This document shows, piece by piece, positions 35,955 to 44,734 of a stretch of DNA of 64,000 nucleotides. The notes under the pieces were generated by a model. The model ran no database searches, had not been told where the DNA came from, and was given only the letters and a program-made list of their open reading frames with translations. Position numbers and translations under genes: made by a program. Source of the DNA: Streptosporangium subroseum (lineage in GTDB: Bacteria > Actinomycetota > Actinomycetes > Streptosporangiales > Streptosporangiaceae); NCBI RefSeq assembly GCF_900188345.1, contig NZ_FZOD01000020.1, positions 89,864 through 153,863 on the forward strand. Reading direction: 5' to 3'. The stretch's first letter is position 1, and every line of letters starts with the position of its first letter.

Positions 35955-37489
35955 CTGCAGAACCATAAACGGGAGGGGGTGGCCTCGGCCATCCAGCGCC
36001 GGCGCGAGTGCCGTATGGGGAGCAGCATGGCCGTGGCGTACATGGAGACGCCGAGGGCGATGTTGAAGATGATCGCCGGCCACTGCCACGGCTCGGGCAG
36101 GTAGAGCGCGTAGAACCAGCTGAGCTCACTCTGACCGGTGAGCTTGAGGACCAGCGCGGCCACACCCTGTGGGAAGAGCGGAAGCCAGCCGAGACCCCAG
36201 CAGATCCCGATGACGGTGACCTTCCAGAGAGGCAACCGTGGCTTCTTCTCCCCGCAGCCCCCGGTGAGCAGCGCGGTCGGCAGGTCGAACGTCGCCGTGG
36301 TCGGGCCACCCGGCGGGCTGCTGACCGCGAGCACCCCGTCGAAGGCCGCCAGCCTCCTCTCGATGCCGCGCAGGCCGCTGCCCAGGGAGGGGTCGGCGCC
36401 GCCCGAGCCGTCGTCGGTGACCGTGACGCGCAGCGCCCGATCCTGAGCGCTGATGTCGATCCACACGCGGTCCGCGCCTCCGTGGCGGGCCGCGTTGGTG
36501 AGCAGCTCACTGATCGAGAAGTAGGCGGCCGACTCCACCGGCGACTCCGGGCGTGTCTTCAGGTCGACGGTGACCGTGACCTTCAGCGGGCTGTCCAGCG
36601 CGAGGGCCCGCACGGCGTCGCCGAGGCCCCGCTCGGCCAGGACCGGCGGGTGGATGCCCCTGACCAGCCCGCGTAGCTCGGTGAGCGCCGTGGACGAGGC
36701 CTCCCTGACCTTGCCCAGCAGCGCCTTGGCCGCCACCGGATCCTTGTCCATCAGCTCCTCGACCGCGCCGAGGGTCATGCCCATGGCGACGAGCCTGGCC
36801 TGTGCCCCGTCGTGCAGATCGCGCTCGATCCGCCGCAGCTCGGACGCCTGGGAGTCGACCGCGTCCAGGCGCACCTGGTCGAGCCGCTGGACCCGGCCGG
36901 CCAGCACGGACTTCGCCGTGGGCGACAGCAGCAGGTGGTTCCACCACCCGTATCCCCGCAGCAGCCAGGGCATCGCGGCCACCGCGGCGATCGCGGCACC
37001 CAGCCCCAGGGACATGGCGACCGGGTTCGGATACCACGGTGTCACCAGGCAGTATCCGATCACGAAGAAGGGCAGCAGCAGGAGCGTCCCGGCGATCACC
37101 GGGTTCAGGAACAGCCAGAGCAGGTCCCGCCAGGTCGCCGGGTCGCTGATCATCCACAGCCAGCGCTTGTTCCAGTCGGGCCACCGCGGGGTCTTGTAGA
37201 GCTGACGGTCATGGCGGTACCAGCCGTCGGGCTGGGGCTTGGTCGGCAGCGGCGGCGGCAGGTACGGGGCCTGCGTCCCGGCACCGAGCCAGGTGCCGTT
37301 CAGCCTTCTCCCGAGACGCGTACGGCGCCTGATCAGAGTCGTCGTCGGGGGAATCAGGAAGATCATCCCCAGCCCGAAACTCAGCGCCACGGCCGCCGCG
37401 GCCAGCGCCACCAGAACGACGTCCAGCCCGGCGAGCGCCCCCAGCGCCAGTGCCCGGCCGATCGCCGTCGCGTGTTTCCTCATGTCCAT
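35951..37489 (-). CDS. Histidine kinase (NarX/DesK type) with C-terminal membrane helices
   Basis: 512 residues. N-terminal membrane helices (about 10-55 and 120-185) come first; the phospho-acceptor box is IERDLHDGAQARLVAMGM (His226), then the HATPase part (SELLTNAARHGG, DDGSGG). Unusually, about 100 residues follow the ATPase, with two more helices (VTVIGICWGLGWLPLF and IIFNIALGVSMYATAMLL). It phosphorylates the adjacent NarL regulator. The signal is probably in the membrane, but is unknown. Confidence 0.92.
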   Translation of the reverse strand: MDMRKHATAIGRALALGALAGLDVVLVALAAAAVALSFGLGMIFLIPPTTTLIRRRTRLGRRLNGTWLGAGTQAPYLPPPLPTKPQPDGWYRHDRQLYKTPRWPDWNKRWLWMISDPATWRDLLWLFLNPVIAGTLLLLPFFVIGYCLVTPWYPNPVAMSLGLGAAIAAVAAMPWLLRGYGWWNHLLLSPTAKSVLAGRVQRLDQVRLDAVDSQASELRRIERDLHDGAQARLVAMGMTLGAVEELMDKDPVAAKALLGKVREASSTALTELRGLVRGIHPPVLAERGLGDAVRALALDSPLKVTVTVDLKTRPESPVESAAYFSISELLTNAARHGGADRVWIDISAQDRALRVTVTDDGSGGADPSLGSGLRGIERRLAAFDGVLAVSSPPGGPTTATFDLPTALLTGGCGEKKPRLPLWKVTVIGICWGLGWLPLFPQGVAALVLKLTGQSELSWFYALYLPEPWQWPAIIFNIALGVSMYATAMLLPIRHSRRRWMAEATPSRLWFCR

Positions 37490-37617
37490 CAGTTTCGACG
37501 ACCGGACCGGGTGTGCCCAGTGTCGCTGGGTGCCGTACCGCAGTGGAGGTAACTACACCCCTGCCGGGTGCCCAGGCGGATTCTCCGGCGGCGGCGCGGC
37601 TCCTAACGTCGTTGAAC

Positions 37618-38517
37618 ATGAAGGTCATCGAGGTCAGCAACCTCCGCAAGCAGTACCGTGACCAGCTCGCGGTGGACGACGTGTCGTTCACCGTCGAGGA
37701 GGGCGAGATCTTCGGCGTTCTCGGCCCCAACGGCGCCGGCAAGACGACCACCGTCGAGTGCGTCGCCGGTCTGCGCACTCCCGACTCCGGCACCGTCAGG
37801 GTGCTCGGCGGCCTCAGCGGCACGAAGCTCAAGAACCAGCTCGGCGTCCAGCTGCAGAGCTCTCTGTTGCCGAGCAAAATCAAGGTCTGGGAGGCGCTCG
37901 ACCTCTACGCCTCCTTCTACCGGGTCCCCGCAAACTGGATCACGCTGATGGAGCGGGTGGGGCTCGCCGACAAGCGGAACACCCCCTACGGCAAGCTCTC
38001 CGGCGGCCAGCAGCAGCGGCTCTCCATCGCGCTGGCCCTGATCGGCAATCCCCGCGTGGCGATCCTGGACGAGCTGACCACCGGCCTGGACCCGCAGGCC
38101 CGCCGGGACACCTGGGGGCTCATCCGGCAGATCCGCGAGGACGGGGTGACGATCGTGCTGGTCACCCACTTCATGGAGGAGGCCGAACGGCTCTGCGACC
38201 GGATCGCGGTGATCGACTCCGGCCGGGTGGTCGCCGTCGACAGCCCGGCGGGGCTGATCTCGATGGTCGACCGGCAGCAGACCGTCACGTTCCGGCGCTC
38301 CCGCGCGTTCGACGACGCGGTGCTCAGGAACCTGGCGGAGGTGACCGGGGTGAGCCGTACGGGTGAGCAGATCACGGTCACCGGCACCGGCAACCTGCTC
38401 CTGGCGATCACGACCGCCCTGGCCTCCGCCGACGTCGTCCCCGCCGACCTGCGAATGGAGCAGGCCACCCTCGACGACGCCTTCCTCTCCCTCACCGGAA
38501 AGAAAATCTCCGCCTGA
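37618..38517 (+). CDS. ABC exporter ATP-binding protein
   Basis: 299 residues with Walker A GPNGAGKTTT, signature LSGGQQQRLSIA and Walker B VAILDELTTGLDP. It is of the drug/antibiotic-exporter (DrrA/CcmA) class and precedes its permease. No ribosome site precedes the ATG, but TAACGT lies eight bases upstream, consistent with a leaderless mRNA. The gene is divergent from the two-component pair, so regulation by that pair is plausible, as in bacitracin- or lantibiotic-type resistance modules. Confidence 0.94.
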   Translation: MKVIEVSNLRKQYRDQLAVDDVSFTVEEGEIFGVLGPNGAGKTTTVECVAGLRTPDSGTVRVLGGLSGTKLKNQLGVQLQSSLLPSKIKVWEALDLYASFYRVPANWITLMERVGLADKRNTPYGKLSGGQQQRLSIALALIGNPRVAILDELTTGLDPQARRDTWGLIRQIREDGVTIVLVTHFMEEAERLCDRIAVIDSGRVVAVDSPAGLISMVDRQQTVTFRRSRAFDDAVLRNLAEVTGVSRTGEQITVTGTGNLLLAITTALASADVVPADLRMEQATLDDAFLSLTGKKISA

Positions 38518-38553
38518 CCTCCTCCCCGGGGTCTTCACCGTGAAAGGATCCGG

Positions 38554-39288
38554 ATGAACAAGATGATCATGGTCGAGGCCAAGCTCTTCCTCAGGGAGCC
38601 GGGCGGTCCGATCTTCGCGATCCTGCTCCCCCTGGCGCTCCTGCTCGGGCTGGGCAGCACCTCCGGGCTCCGGGAGCCCATCCCCGAGCTGGGCGGGGAA
38701 CGGCTGATCGACACCCAGTTCCCCAGCATGATGGTGCTTCTGTCCGTGGTGACGATGGCGCTGACCCTACTGCCCGGCACGCTGGTGACCTACCGGGAGA
38801 ACGGCGTGCTGCGCCGGCTGTCCACCACCCCGATCAGACCGGTCCGGCTGCTGGTCGCCCAGGTCGTGAACAACCTCGCGACGGCGGTCGTCGCCACGGT
38901 TCTCCTCATCGTCCTGGGTGGCGTCGTCCTCGGCTCGGCCTCGCCGAAGAACGTCCTGGCGTTCACGGGGGTGTTCGTGCTCGGCACCGCGTCGATGTTC
39001 GGCCTGGGGCTGCTGATCGCCGCCGTGGCGCCCAGCGCCAAGACCGCGCCCGCCATCGGCTCGCTGCTGATGTTCCCGCTGCTCTACATATCCGGCATGT
39101 GGACCCCACGGGAGACGATGCCCGAGATCCTTCAGCGGATCGGCGACTTCCTGCCGATGGCCCCCTTCGGCGACGCGCTCCGCGCGACCTGGGCGGGCCA
39201 CGCGCCGCAGCCGCTGCACCTGGCGGTCATGGCGGCCACCGTGCTGATCACCGGGGTGGCGGCCTCGCGGCTGTTCCGGTGGGAGTGA
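38554..39288 (+). CDS. ABC-2 type exporter permease
   Basis: 244 residues with about six hydrophobic segments and the ABC-2 pattern RRLSTTPIRPVRLLVAQVV plus a late FPLLYISGMWTP loop. It follows its ATPase by 36 bases and should form a two-component exporter. The substrate is unknown. Confidence 0.92.
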   Translation: MNKMIMVEAKLFLREPGGPIFAILLPLALLLGLGSTSGLREPIPELGGERLIDTQFPSMMVLLSVVTMALTLLPGTLVTYRENGVLRRLSTTPIRPVRLLVAQVVNNLATAVVATVLLIVLGGVVLGSASPKNVLAFTGVFVLGTASMFGLGLLIAAVAPSAKTAPAIGSLLMFPLLYISGMWTPRETMPEILQRIGDFLPMAPFGDALRATWAGHAPQPLHLAVMAATVLITGVAASRLFRWE

Positions 39289-39332
39289 ACCACTCGTGGA
39301 GGGCGGAGCATCAGGTGTGCCACGCTTGGACG

Positions 39333-40070
39333 ATGCTGACACTGGCCCATGTGAGCGACACCCATCTCGACGACTCTCCCCGCAGCATCGACAGGACCCG
39401 AGCCGTCATGCGGCACCTGAACAGCCTGCCCGGCCCCCTGGACGCGGTCATCGTGACCGGGGACATCGCCGACAACGGCCTGGCCGAGGAGTACGAGACC
39501 GCGCGCGAGCTGCTGGCCTCCCGCTATCCGACGGTGATCTGCCCGGGTAACCACGACGTCCGCCAGGCGTTCAGGAAGGTCCTTCTCGACCAGGGCGGCG
39601 ACGGCCCGGTCAACCAGGTCCTCCGGCTCGACGGCCTCACCGTCGCCCTGTGCGACTCCAGCATCCCCGGGCGGCCCGAGGGCTTCCTGGAGGACGAGAC
39701 GATCGCCTGGCTGGAGGCCCTGCTCGCCGAGTCCCCGGGCACCCCGGCCCTCGTGGGCATGCACCATCCGCCGGTGACCCTCGGAATCCCCTACGTGGAC
39801 GAGATCAGGTTGCGGAACCCGGAGCGGCTGGAGGAGGTCCTGCGGCGGCACCCGCACGTGGCGGCCGTCATCACCGGCCACGCCCACACCGCGGCGAGCA
39901 CCACTTTCGCGGGCCTGCCGCTGGTCGTCGCCCCCGGCGTCGTCTCCACCCTGATGCTCGCCCCGGAGCTCGCCTCACCGCCCCCCGTCGACCTCGGCCT
40001 GCCGCCCCAGATCGCCATGCACGTCTTCGAGGACGGCCGCCTCACCACCCACTTCCGCCCGATCGTCTGA
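39333..40070 (+). CDS. Class III metallophosphoesterase (CpdA-like)
   Basis: 245 residues with HVSDTHLDD, the GDIADNG and GNHDVR metal motifs, and GHAHTAA near the end, the pattern of calcineurin-like phosphodiesterases. It may hydrolyse cyclic nucleotides or phosphodiesters. The start has no ribosome site; CACGCT lies six bases before it. It follows the exporter by 45 bases but a functional link is uncertain. Confidence 0.9.
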   Translation: MLTLAHVSDTHLDDSPRSIDRTRAVMRHLNSLPGPLDAVIVTGDIADNGLAEEYETARELLASRYPTVICPGNHDVRQAFRKVLLDQGGDGPVNQVLRLDGLTVALCDSSIPGRPEGFLEDETIAWLEALLAESPGTPALVGMHHPPVTLGIPYVDEIRLRNPERLEEVLRRHPHVAAVITGHAHTAASTTFAGLPLVVAPGVVSTLMLAPELASPPPVDLGLPPQIAMHVFEDGRLTTHFRPIV

Positions 40071-40225
40071 CCGCGGTTCGCGCCCCGGGATCGACGGGCT
40101 CCGGCCAGGGCGCGGCCGCGAGCCGGCCTGCCGGAGCCCGCTTCCGAGGGCCGGCGGAGCCGTTTCCGGGATCGCCGAGACCGTTTTCCTGAGGCGGCGG
40201 GGTTCGCTTTCCAAGGGTTCACATC

Positions 40226-40246
40226 GGGGGAAAGATCCCCTTTTTT
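40226..40246 (+). terminator. Rho-independent terminator
   Basis: GGGGA and TCCCC pair around AAGA, followed by six T. It lies about 160 bases past the phosphoesterase gene. Confidence 0.75.
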
Positions 40247-40672
40247 CGAAGGTTCTCCCAGGTCATCGAAAATTCCCTGAGATTTATTGAACCCTCCTCG
40301 GCTCCCGCCCCGTACTGACTGCCGAAGGCGGAATCGCCCGGCCGCCGACGCGGGGACGAGAAGGGGTGGCCATGAACATCTGGGGGCAGGCGGTTGCGGC
40401 CGGCACCGTACCCACCGTGGAATCCCCACCCAGCGCCCGTGGCTGTGAGGCCATGAGGTCATGAACGGTAACCGTGGACGTGAGACCGCGAGCCGTGCCC
40501 GTGAGGCCGCGAACGGCCCTCGCCGCCGTGACACGGTGAGCCGTGACTGTAAAATTGTGAAATATGTCCGATTTGCCGGAATTGCGAGCCACGCGGCGAT
40601 TCAGCGTGCGGATAAGATCTAGTGTCACAGTCAGAACGACCGCGCGTTCGCGCGGACCGAGGGATGCGGGCC
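40247..40672. repeat. Intergenic region with GTGA-rich degenerate repeats
   Basis: The 602-base gap before the sigma gene contains, at about 40439-40556, irregular copies of CCGTG(A/G)ACGTGAGGCCGCGAA-like units in a row. AT-rich sequence near 40550-40620 is the best site for the sigma-gene promoter; no exact match to a known promoter was seen. No small gene was found. Confidence 0.5.
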
Positions 40673-41305
40673 ATGATGAGACAGAGCACCTGTCCTCCTC
40701 TGCCGGCCGATCCCCTCGGAGCCAGACCTATTGTGAACGCCTCCCGCAAACCGGGTGGGCGACGGAGCTGGCTCCGTCACCTGAGCCCGGCCGACAACTC
40801 GAACGACGAGCTGATCGTCTCCGAGCTGTATCGCGAGTACCACCGGCCGCTGCTCGCCTTCGTCGTACGGCTTACGTGGGGCGATGTGCAGTGGGCCGAG
40901 GACGTGGTGCAGGAGACCATGCTCAGGGCGTGGCGCAGCGCGGACCAGTTCGATTCCGAGGCTCCCTCCCTGATGCCCTGGCTGGCGACGGTGGCCAGGC
41001 GCATCGTGATCGACGACCAGCGCCGTAGGGACGTGCGTCCCCACGAGGCGGATGAGGGACCTCTGGAGAGTGTGCCCGTGCCCGATCAGATGGAGGGCCT
41101 CCTCCATCAGGTCGTCGTGTCGGACGCGCTCACGTCGTTGTCCCCCGCCCATCGCGAGATCCTGAACGAGACGATCCTCCGTGACCGGTCGGTGAACGAG
41201 GCCGCCGAGCTGCTCGGCATTCCCGTGGGCACCGTGAAGTCACGGGTCTACTACGCCCTTCGCGCCCTTCGCGTCGCGCTGGAGGAGCGGGGGGTGACGG
41301 CATGA
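40673..41305 (+). CDS. ECF-type RNA polymerase sigma factor
   Basis: About 210 residues from ATG 40673 (GAGGG nine bases upstream); GTG starts at 40622 and 40733 are possible. Region 2 has WAEDVVQETMLRAWRSADQF and region 4 LTSLSPAHREILNETILRD with VGTVKSRVYYALRALR. It is followed by an anti-sigma gene with ATGA overlap, the usual coupled pair. Confidence 0.92.
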   Translation: MMRQSTCPPLPADPLGARPIVNASRKPGGRRSWLRHLSPADNSNDELIVSELYREYHRPLLAFVVRLTWGDVQWAEDVVQETMLRAWRSADQFDSEAPSLMPWLATVARRIVIDDQRRRDVRPHEADEGPLESVPVPDQMEGLLHQVVVSDALTSLSPAHREILNETILRDRSVNEAAELLGIPVGTVKSRVYYALRALRVALEERGVTA

Positions 41306-42030
41306 CCCCGGAGGTCGAACACACCGACGTGGGCGCCTACGCCCTGGGACTCCTTGAGGAGGACGACCGGCGGGCCTTCTCCGCGCACCTCGCGGGCTGC
41401 CCCTCCTGTACGGCGGAGCTGACCGAGTTGTCCGGCATGGCCAGTGTGCTCGCCGGCATCGACCCCATCGAGGACGAGAAGGACCAGGGGAAAGAACACA
41501 CCGGCGAGATCCCTCACGCCGAGGTGATCGATCTGCTCCGGCGGAAGAAGATCGCTGACCGGCGCGCCCGCAGGGGGACGTTCGTGATCGGGGCCGCCGC
41601 CGCCGTCACCCTGGTGGCCGGTGGGATCGCGGTGGGCTCGGTGATCTCGGGCGGCGAAGGGACCGCTCCAATGGCCCACTCCACGCACAGCCCCGCGCAG
41701 GAGTCCTTCGAGGAGGGCACGCCGATCGCGGGGACGGGCGCCCCCGGTGTCTCCGGCGGCCTGGTGCTGGAGGCGAAGGGCTGGGGCACCCATGCGGCTC
41801 TCGAACTCAAGGGCGTCAAGGGCCCCCTGGAGTGCGAGCTGGTCGCCGTCTCCAAGACCGGAGAGAGGCGGACCGTCACCGGATGGGCGGTGCCGGCAAA
41901 GGGATACGGGGTCCCCGGCTCCCCCAGAGCGCTCTACGTGCACGGGGGAACCGCACTCTCATCCGGGGACATCGATCACTTCGAGGTGAGCACGACCAGC
42001 GGAAAAACGTTACTCACTGTAAAAATTTGA
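41302..42030 (+). CDS. Zinc-finger anti-sigma factor with membrane anchor
   Basis: 242 residues. The N-terminal zinc anti-sigma motif HLAGCPSC (His29, Cys33, Cys36) should hold the sigma factor; one helix near 98-120 (VIGAAAAVTLVAGGIAVGSV) spans the membrane; an external C-terminal domain of about 115 residues (with KGVKGPLECELVAVSK) is a likely signal sensor. The start overlaps the sigma gene. Confidence 0.92.
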   Translation: MTPEVEHTDVGAYALGLLEEDDRRAFSAHLAGCPSCTAELTELSGMASVLAGIDPIEDEKDQGKEHTGEIPHAEVIDLLRRKKIADRRARRGTFVIGAAAAVTLVAGGIAVGSVISGGEGTAPMAHSTHSPAQESFEEGTPIAGTGAPGVSGGLVLEAKGWGTHAALELKGVKGPLECELVAVSKTGERRTVTGWAVPAKGYGVPGSPRALYVHGGTALSSGDIDHFEVSTTSGKTLLTVKI

Positions 42031-42042
42031 GCCGTCATAATA

Positions 42043-42065
42043 GCCCTCCTATTCAGTGGGAGGGC
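42043..42065 (+). terminator. Hairpin after anti-sigma gene
   Basis: GCCCTCC pairs with GGAGGGC around a short loop, followed by ACATTTAT. Confidence 0.6.
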
Positions 42066-42195
42066 ACATTTATGACCGTTCGGCAGTGTGTAATTTTACG
42101 GATTCCCGAATTGAACCGGTACGGCCTCTCACCCCGTATAACGTGCGGAAAGCCTGATGGCTTCGCATATCCCGCACGTAAATGAGAGGTAGATC

Positions 42196-43143
42196 ATGTT
42201 CAAGCCCACCCTCGCACTCCCCGGCGTGGCCCTCGTCACCGTCGTGGCCGCCGCCGCCCTGGCACCGGCCGCGTCCGCGTCCGTCTCGACGTCCGCGGAC
42301 GCCGCGCAGACCGCCACGGCGAGCAGCTCGGACAGCTACTACGCCGCCACCCTCGTCGGCAGGAACGAGGTGCCCGTCAAGGGTGGCCCGAAGGTCGGCG
42401 ACAAGAACGGCGACGCCTATGCCGTGATCCGCATCCACGGCAACGAGATCTCCTACGCCGTACGGTGGGACGGCATCGCCACCCCCACCGCGTTCCACAT
42501 CCACAGCGGCAAGGCCGGCAAGAACGGCGACGTCAAGGTCCCCTTCTTCATGGAGGCGCTGCCCGGCAGCGCGAAGGCCCTCGCCGGTACCGTCAAGTCC
42601 GACGGCGGCACCGTGTCCGGGATCAAGAGGAACCCGAGCAACTGGTACTTCAACGTGCACACCGGTGAGTTCCCCGGCGGTGCCGTGCGCGCCCAGCTGC
42701 GCAAGATCCGCCCGATCCAGCTGGCCGCGATCCTCGCCCAGGACACGCACGCCTCGTTCCACGCCCTGGCCAACGGCAAGAACGAGGTGCCCTCGCCCGG
42801 CAAGAAGGTCGGCGACAAGAACGGCAGCGCCGAGTGGATCGTCGGCATCCGCGGATCCAAGCTGTACTACGCCACCATCTGGGACAGGATCGCCGCTCCC
42901 ACCAACGGCCACATCCACAGCGGCAAGAAGGGCGTCAACGGCCCCGTCGCGGTTGACCTGTTCGCCGACTCCAACGGCCTGCCCAAGGGCGTCACGGGAA
43001 TCGCCGGCTCCGCGTCGGTGAAGTCCAGCGTCGCCGGTGGGATCAAGAAGAACCCGAAGAACTGGTACACCAACCTGCACACCTCCGAGTTCCCCGACGG
43101 TGCGGTGCGCGGCCAGCTCTACAGCTCCCACGCCGGCTGGTAA
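42196..43143 (+). CDS. Secreted protein with two CHRD domains
   Basis: 315 residues. The signal peptide (FKPTLALPGVALVTVVAAAA) ends near residue 30. Two similar CHRD repeats follow (about 48-175 and 185-312), each with an NEVP start, a HIHSG motif, and a final NP(S/K)NWY-NxHTxEFP(G/D)GAVRxQL. CHRD domains occur in chordin and in many bacterial exported proteins; their bacterial role is unclear. It follows the sigma/anti-sigma pair and may belong to that regulon. Confidence 0.92.
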   Translation: MFKPTLALPGVALVTVVAAAALAPAASASVSTSADAAQTATASSSDSYYAATLVGRNEVPVKGGPKVGDKNGDAYAVIRIHGNEISYAVRWDGIATPTAFHIHSGKAGKNGDVKVPFFMEALPGSAKALAGTVKSDGGTVSGIKRNPSNWYFNVHTGEFPGGAVRAQLRKIRPIQLAAILAQDTHASFHALANGKNEVPSPGKKVGDKNGSAEWIVGIRGSKLYYATIWDRIAAPTNGHIHSGKKGVNGPVAVDLFADSNGLPKGVTGIAGSASVKSSVAGGIKKNPKNWYTNLHTSEFPDGAVRGQLYSSHAGW

Positions 43144-43216
43144 AAGATCGCATGATGGTCGCAAGCGACCAGGTCGGCCACGGAACGATCGCGAGTCACC
43201 GGGTCGGCCCCGAGAT

Positions 43217-43258
43217 GACGCCCGCCGTACGGAGCAGAGGCTCCCTGCGGCGGGCGTC
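43217..43258 (+). terminator. GC-rich hairpin terminator after CHRD gene
   Basis: Eleven-base arms GACGCCCGCCG and CGGCGGGCGTC, with an inner GGAG/CTCC pairing. No T tract. A short tandem repeat (GGTCG...CGAC...GGTCGGCC) precedes it. Confidence 0.65.
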
Positions 43259-43547
43259 CGCATGACAGCCCCCGTCTACGATCCGCACCCGTCGCTCTTC
43301 GAAAGAAGCAGACCGTCTCCCTCCATCACGGGTGAGCGCGGCACGGCGAACGGGCCGCCCGGGGCCGGCAGCCGCTCAGGCGGCGCCCCCGTCAAGGCTC
43401 CGATCGGGCCGCATCCCAGGCCGGATCCACCCTTTGGATCGAACACCCCTAAAAAATGTCCGGTAATGTACCGTTTTCTGAGGCTGTAGATCCCGCCAAA
43501 CCCTGACGACCCACATCACCTTGCCATCCGTCGAGAGGACCATTCCC
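43259..43547. other. Intergenic region, no gene seen
   Basis: Between the CHRD gene terminator and the GNAT gene. AT-rich stretches near 43445-43490 may hold the acetyltransferase promoter; no coding frame is supported. Confidence 0.45.
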
Positions 43548-44093
43548 ATGGACACCACCGCCCGGATCACGGAGCCGACCTTTCGTATCGCCACCATCGC
43601 CGACGTTCCCGCACTGGTGGCCCTGATCGATTCGGCGTATCGCGGGGAGTCGAGCCGAGCCGGCTGGACGAGCGAGGCCGACCTGCTGCACGGGCAGCGG
43701 ACGGACGCCGGGAGTGTGGCCGCGGCGGTCGAGGAGCCGGACGGCCTGGTGGTGGTCATGGAGGTAGACGGTGAGGTCGTCGCCTGCTGCCAGATACAGA
43801 GCAGGCGCGAGCACGCGTACTTCGGAATGTTCGCCGTACGTCCCACGCTGCAGGGCGGCGGCTTCGGCAGGGCGGTCCTCGCCGAGGCCGAGCGCTTCGC
43901 CCGCGACGAGTGGGGCCTGGACGAGATGCAGATGACGGTGATCTCGGCCCGCGAGGAGCTCGTGGCCTGGTACGTACGCCGCGGCTACGCCCGCACCGGC
44001 CAGATGATCCCGTTCCCGTATGACGACGAGAGCGTCGGCGTGCCGACCCGCGAGGGGCTGGAGCTCGAACTGCTGGTCAAGAGGATCGGCTGA
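43548..44093 (+). CDS. GNAT family N-acetyltransferase
   Basis: 181 residues from ATG 43548 with GAGAGG upstream. It has the GNAT acetyl-CoA-binding segment MFAVRPTLQGGGFGRAVLAE and a following AREELVAWYVRRGYARTG. The acceptor is unknown. It is a stand-alone gene. Confidence 0.92.
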   Translation: MDTTARITEPTFRIATIADVPALVALIDSAYRGESSRAGWTSEADLLHGQRTDAGSVAAAVEEPDGLVVVMEVDGEVVACCQIQSRREHAYFGMFAVRPTLQGGGFGRAVLAEAERFARDEWGLDEMQMTVISAREELVAWYVRRGYARTGQMIPFPYDDESVGVPTREGLELELLVKRIG

Positions 44094-44274
44094 GCAGCGG
44101 GATCGCCCTCGTCCCGCCCGGCGATCCGTAGCCGACCGACACGCCGTGAGACCCCTCGTTCGCGGCATCACCGCGCGCCGGTCAGGCCCGGCCCTGGACC
44201 GGGGTCGCGAGCAGTCACGGAACGGTGCCCGGATCCCACGTCGAAAGGTTCACGTCGTTCACCCGAAGGGCGGC

Positions 44275-44682
44275 TCAGCCGAGGGCGTGACCCGTGGTGG
44301 CGTCAACATGATCGGGAATCGGATCGTGCCGGTCACCGACGCTCACGGTGCCGGTCGGCTCGAACATCAGGATCGAGGCCCCCATCGCCGACGACGGCCT
44401 GTGCTCGACTCCGCGGGGGACTACGAACACCGCACCCCGTGGCAGCGTGACAACGCGTTCGCTCCGATCGGTACCCGCGTCGCCGTCGCGCAGGGCGATG
44501 GTCAGCTCGCCTTCGAGTACCAGGAAGAACTCGTCGGTGTTCTCGTGGACATGCCAGATGTGCTCGCCGGCCACCTTGGCGATCCGGACGTCGTAGTCGT
44601 TGACCCGGGTGACGATCCGCGGGCTCCACAGGTCGTCGAACCCGGACAGCGCGGCCTGCAGAAGGATGGGTTCATTCATCAT
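44275..44682 (-). CDS. Cupin-domain protein
   Basis: 135 residues. The first cupin motif GEHIWHVHENTDEFFLVLEG gives two His and one Glu, and a second PRGVEHRP supplies a further His, so a metal is probably bound. The gene is divergent from a GlxA/AraC-type regulator, which is a likely controller. Substrate unknown. Confidence 0.88.
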   Translation of the reverse strand: MMNEPILLQAALSGFDDLWSPRIVTRVNDYDVRIAKVAGEHIWHVHENTDEFFLVLEGELTIALRDGDAGTDRSERVVTLPRGAVFVVPRGVEHRPSSAMGASILMFEPTGTVSVGDRHDPIPDHVDATTGHALG

Positions 44683-44734
44683 GAAGCCATCGTGACCGGT
44701 GGCGCCCGGACAGCACGAGTGCTACGAATCGCAT

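Noticed and set aside
40560..42140. Shared sigma-dependent promoter for the ECF gene and CHRD gene
   Set aside because: Both leaders contain GAATTG and CGTGCGG elements but with different spacing (20 versus 28 bases), so no common promoter can be claimed.
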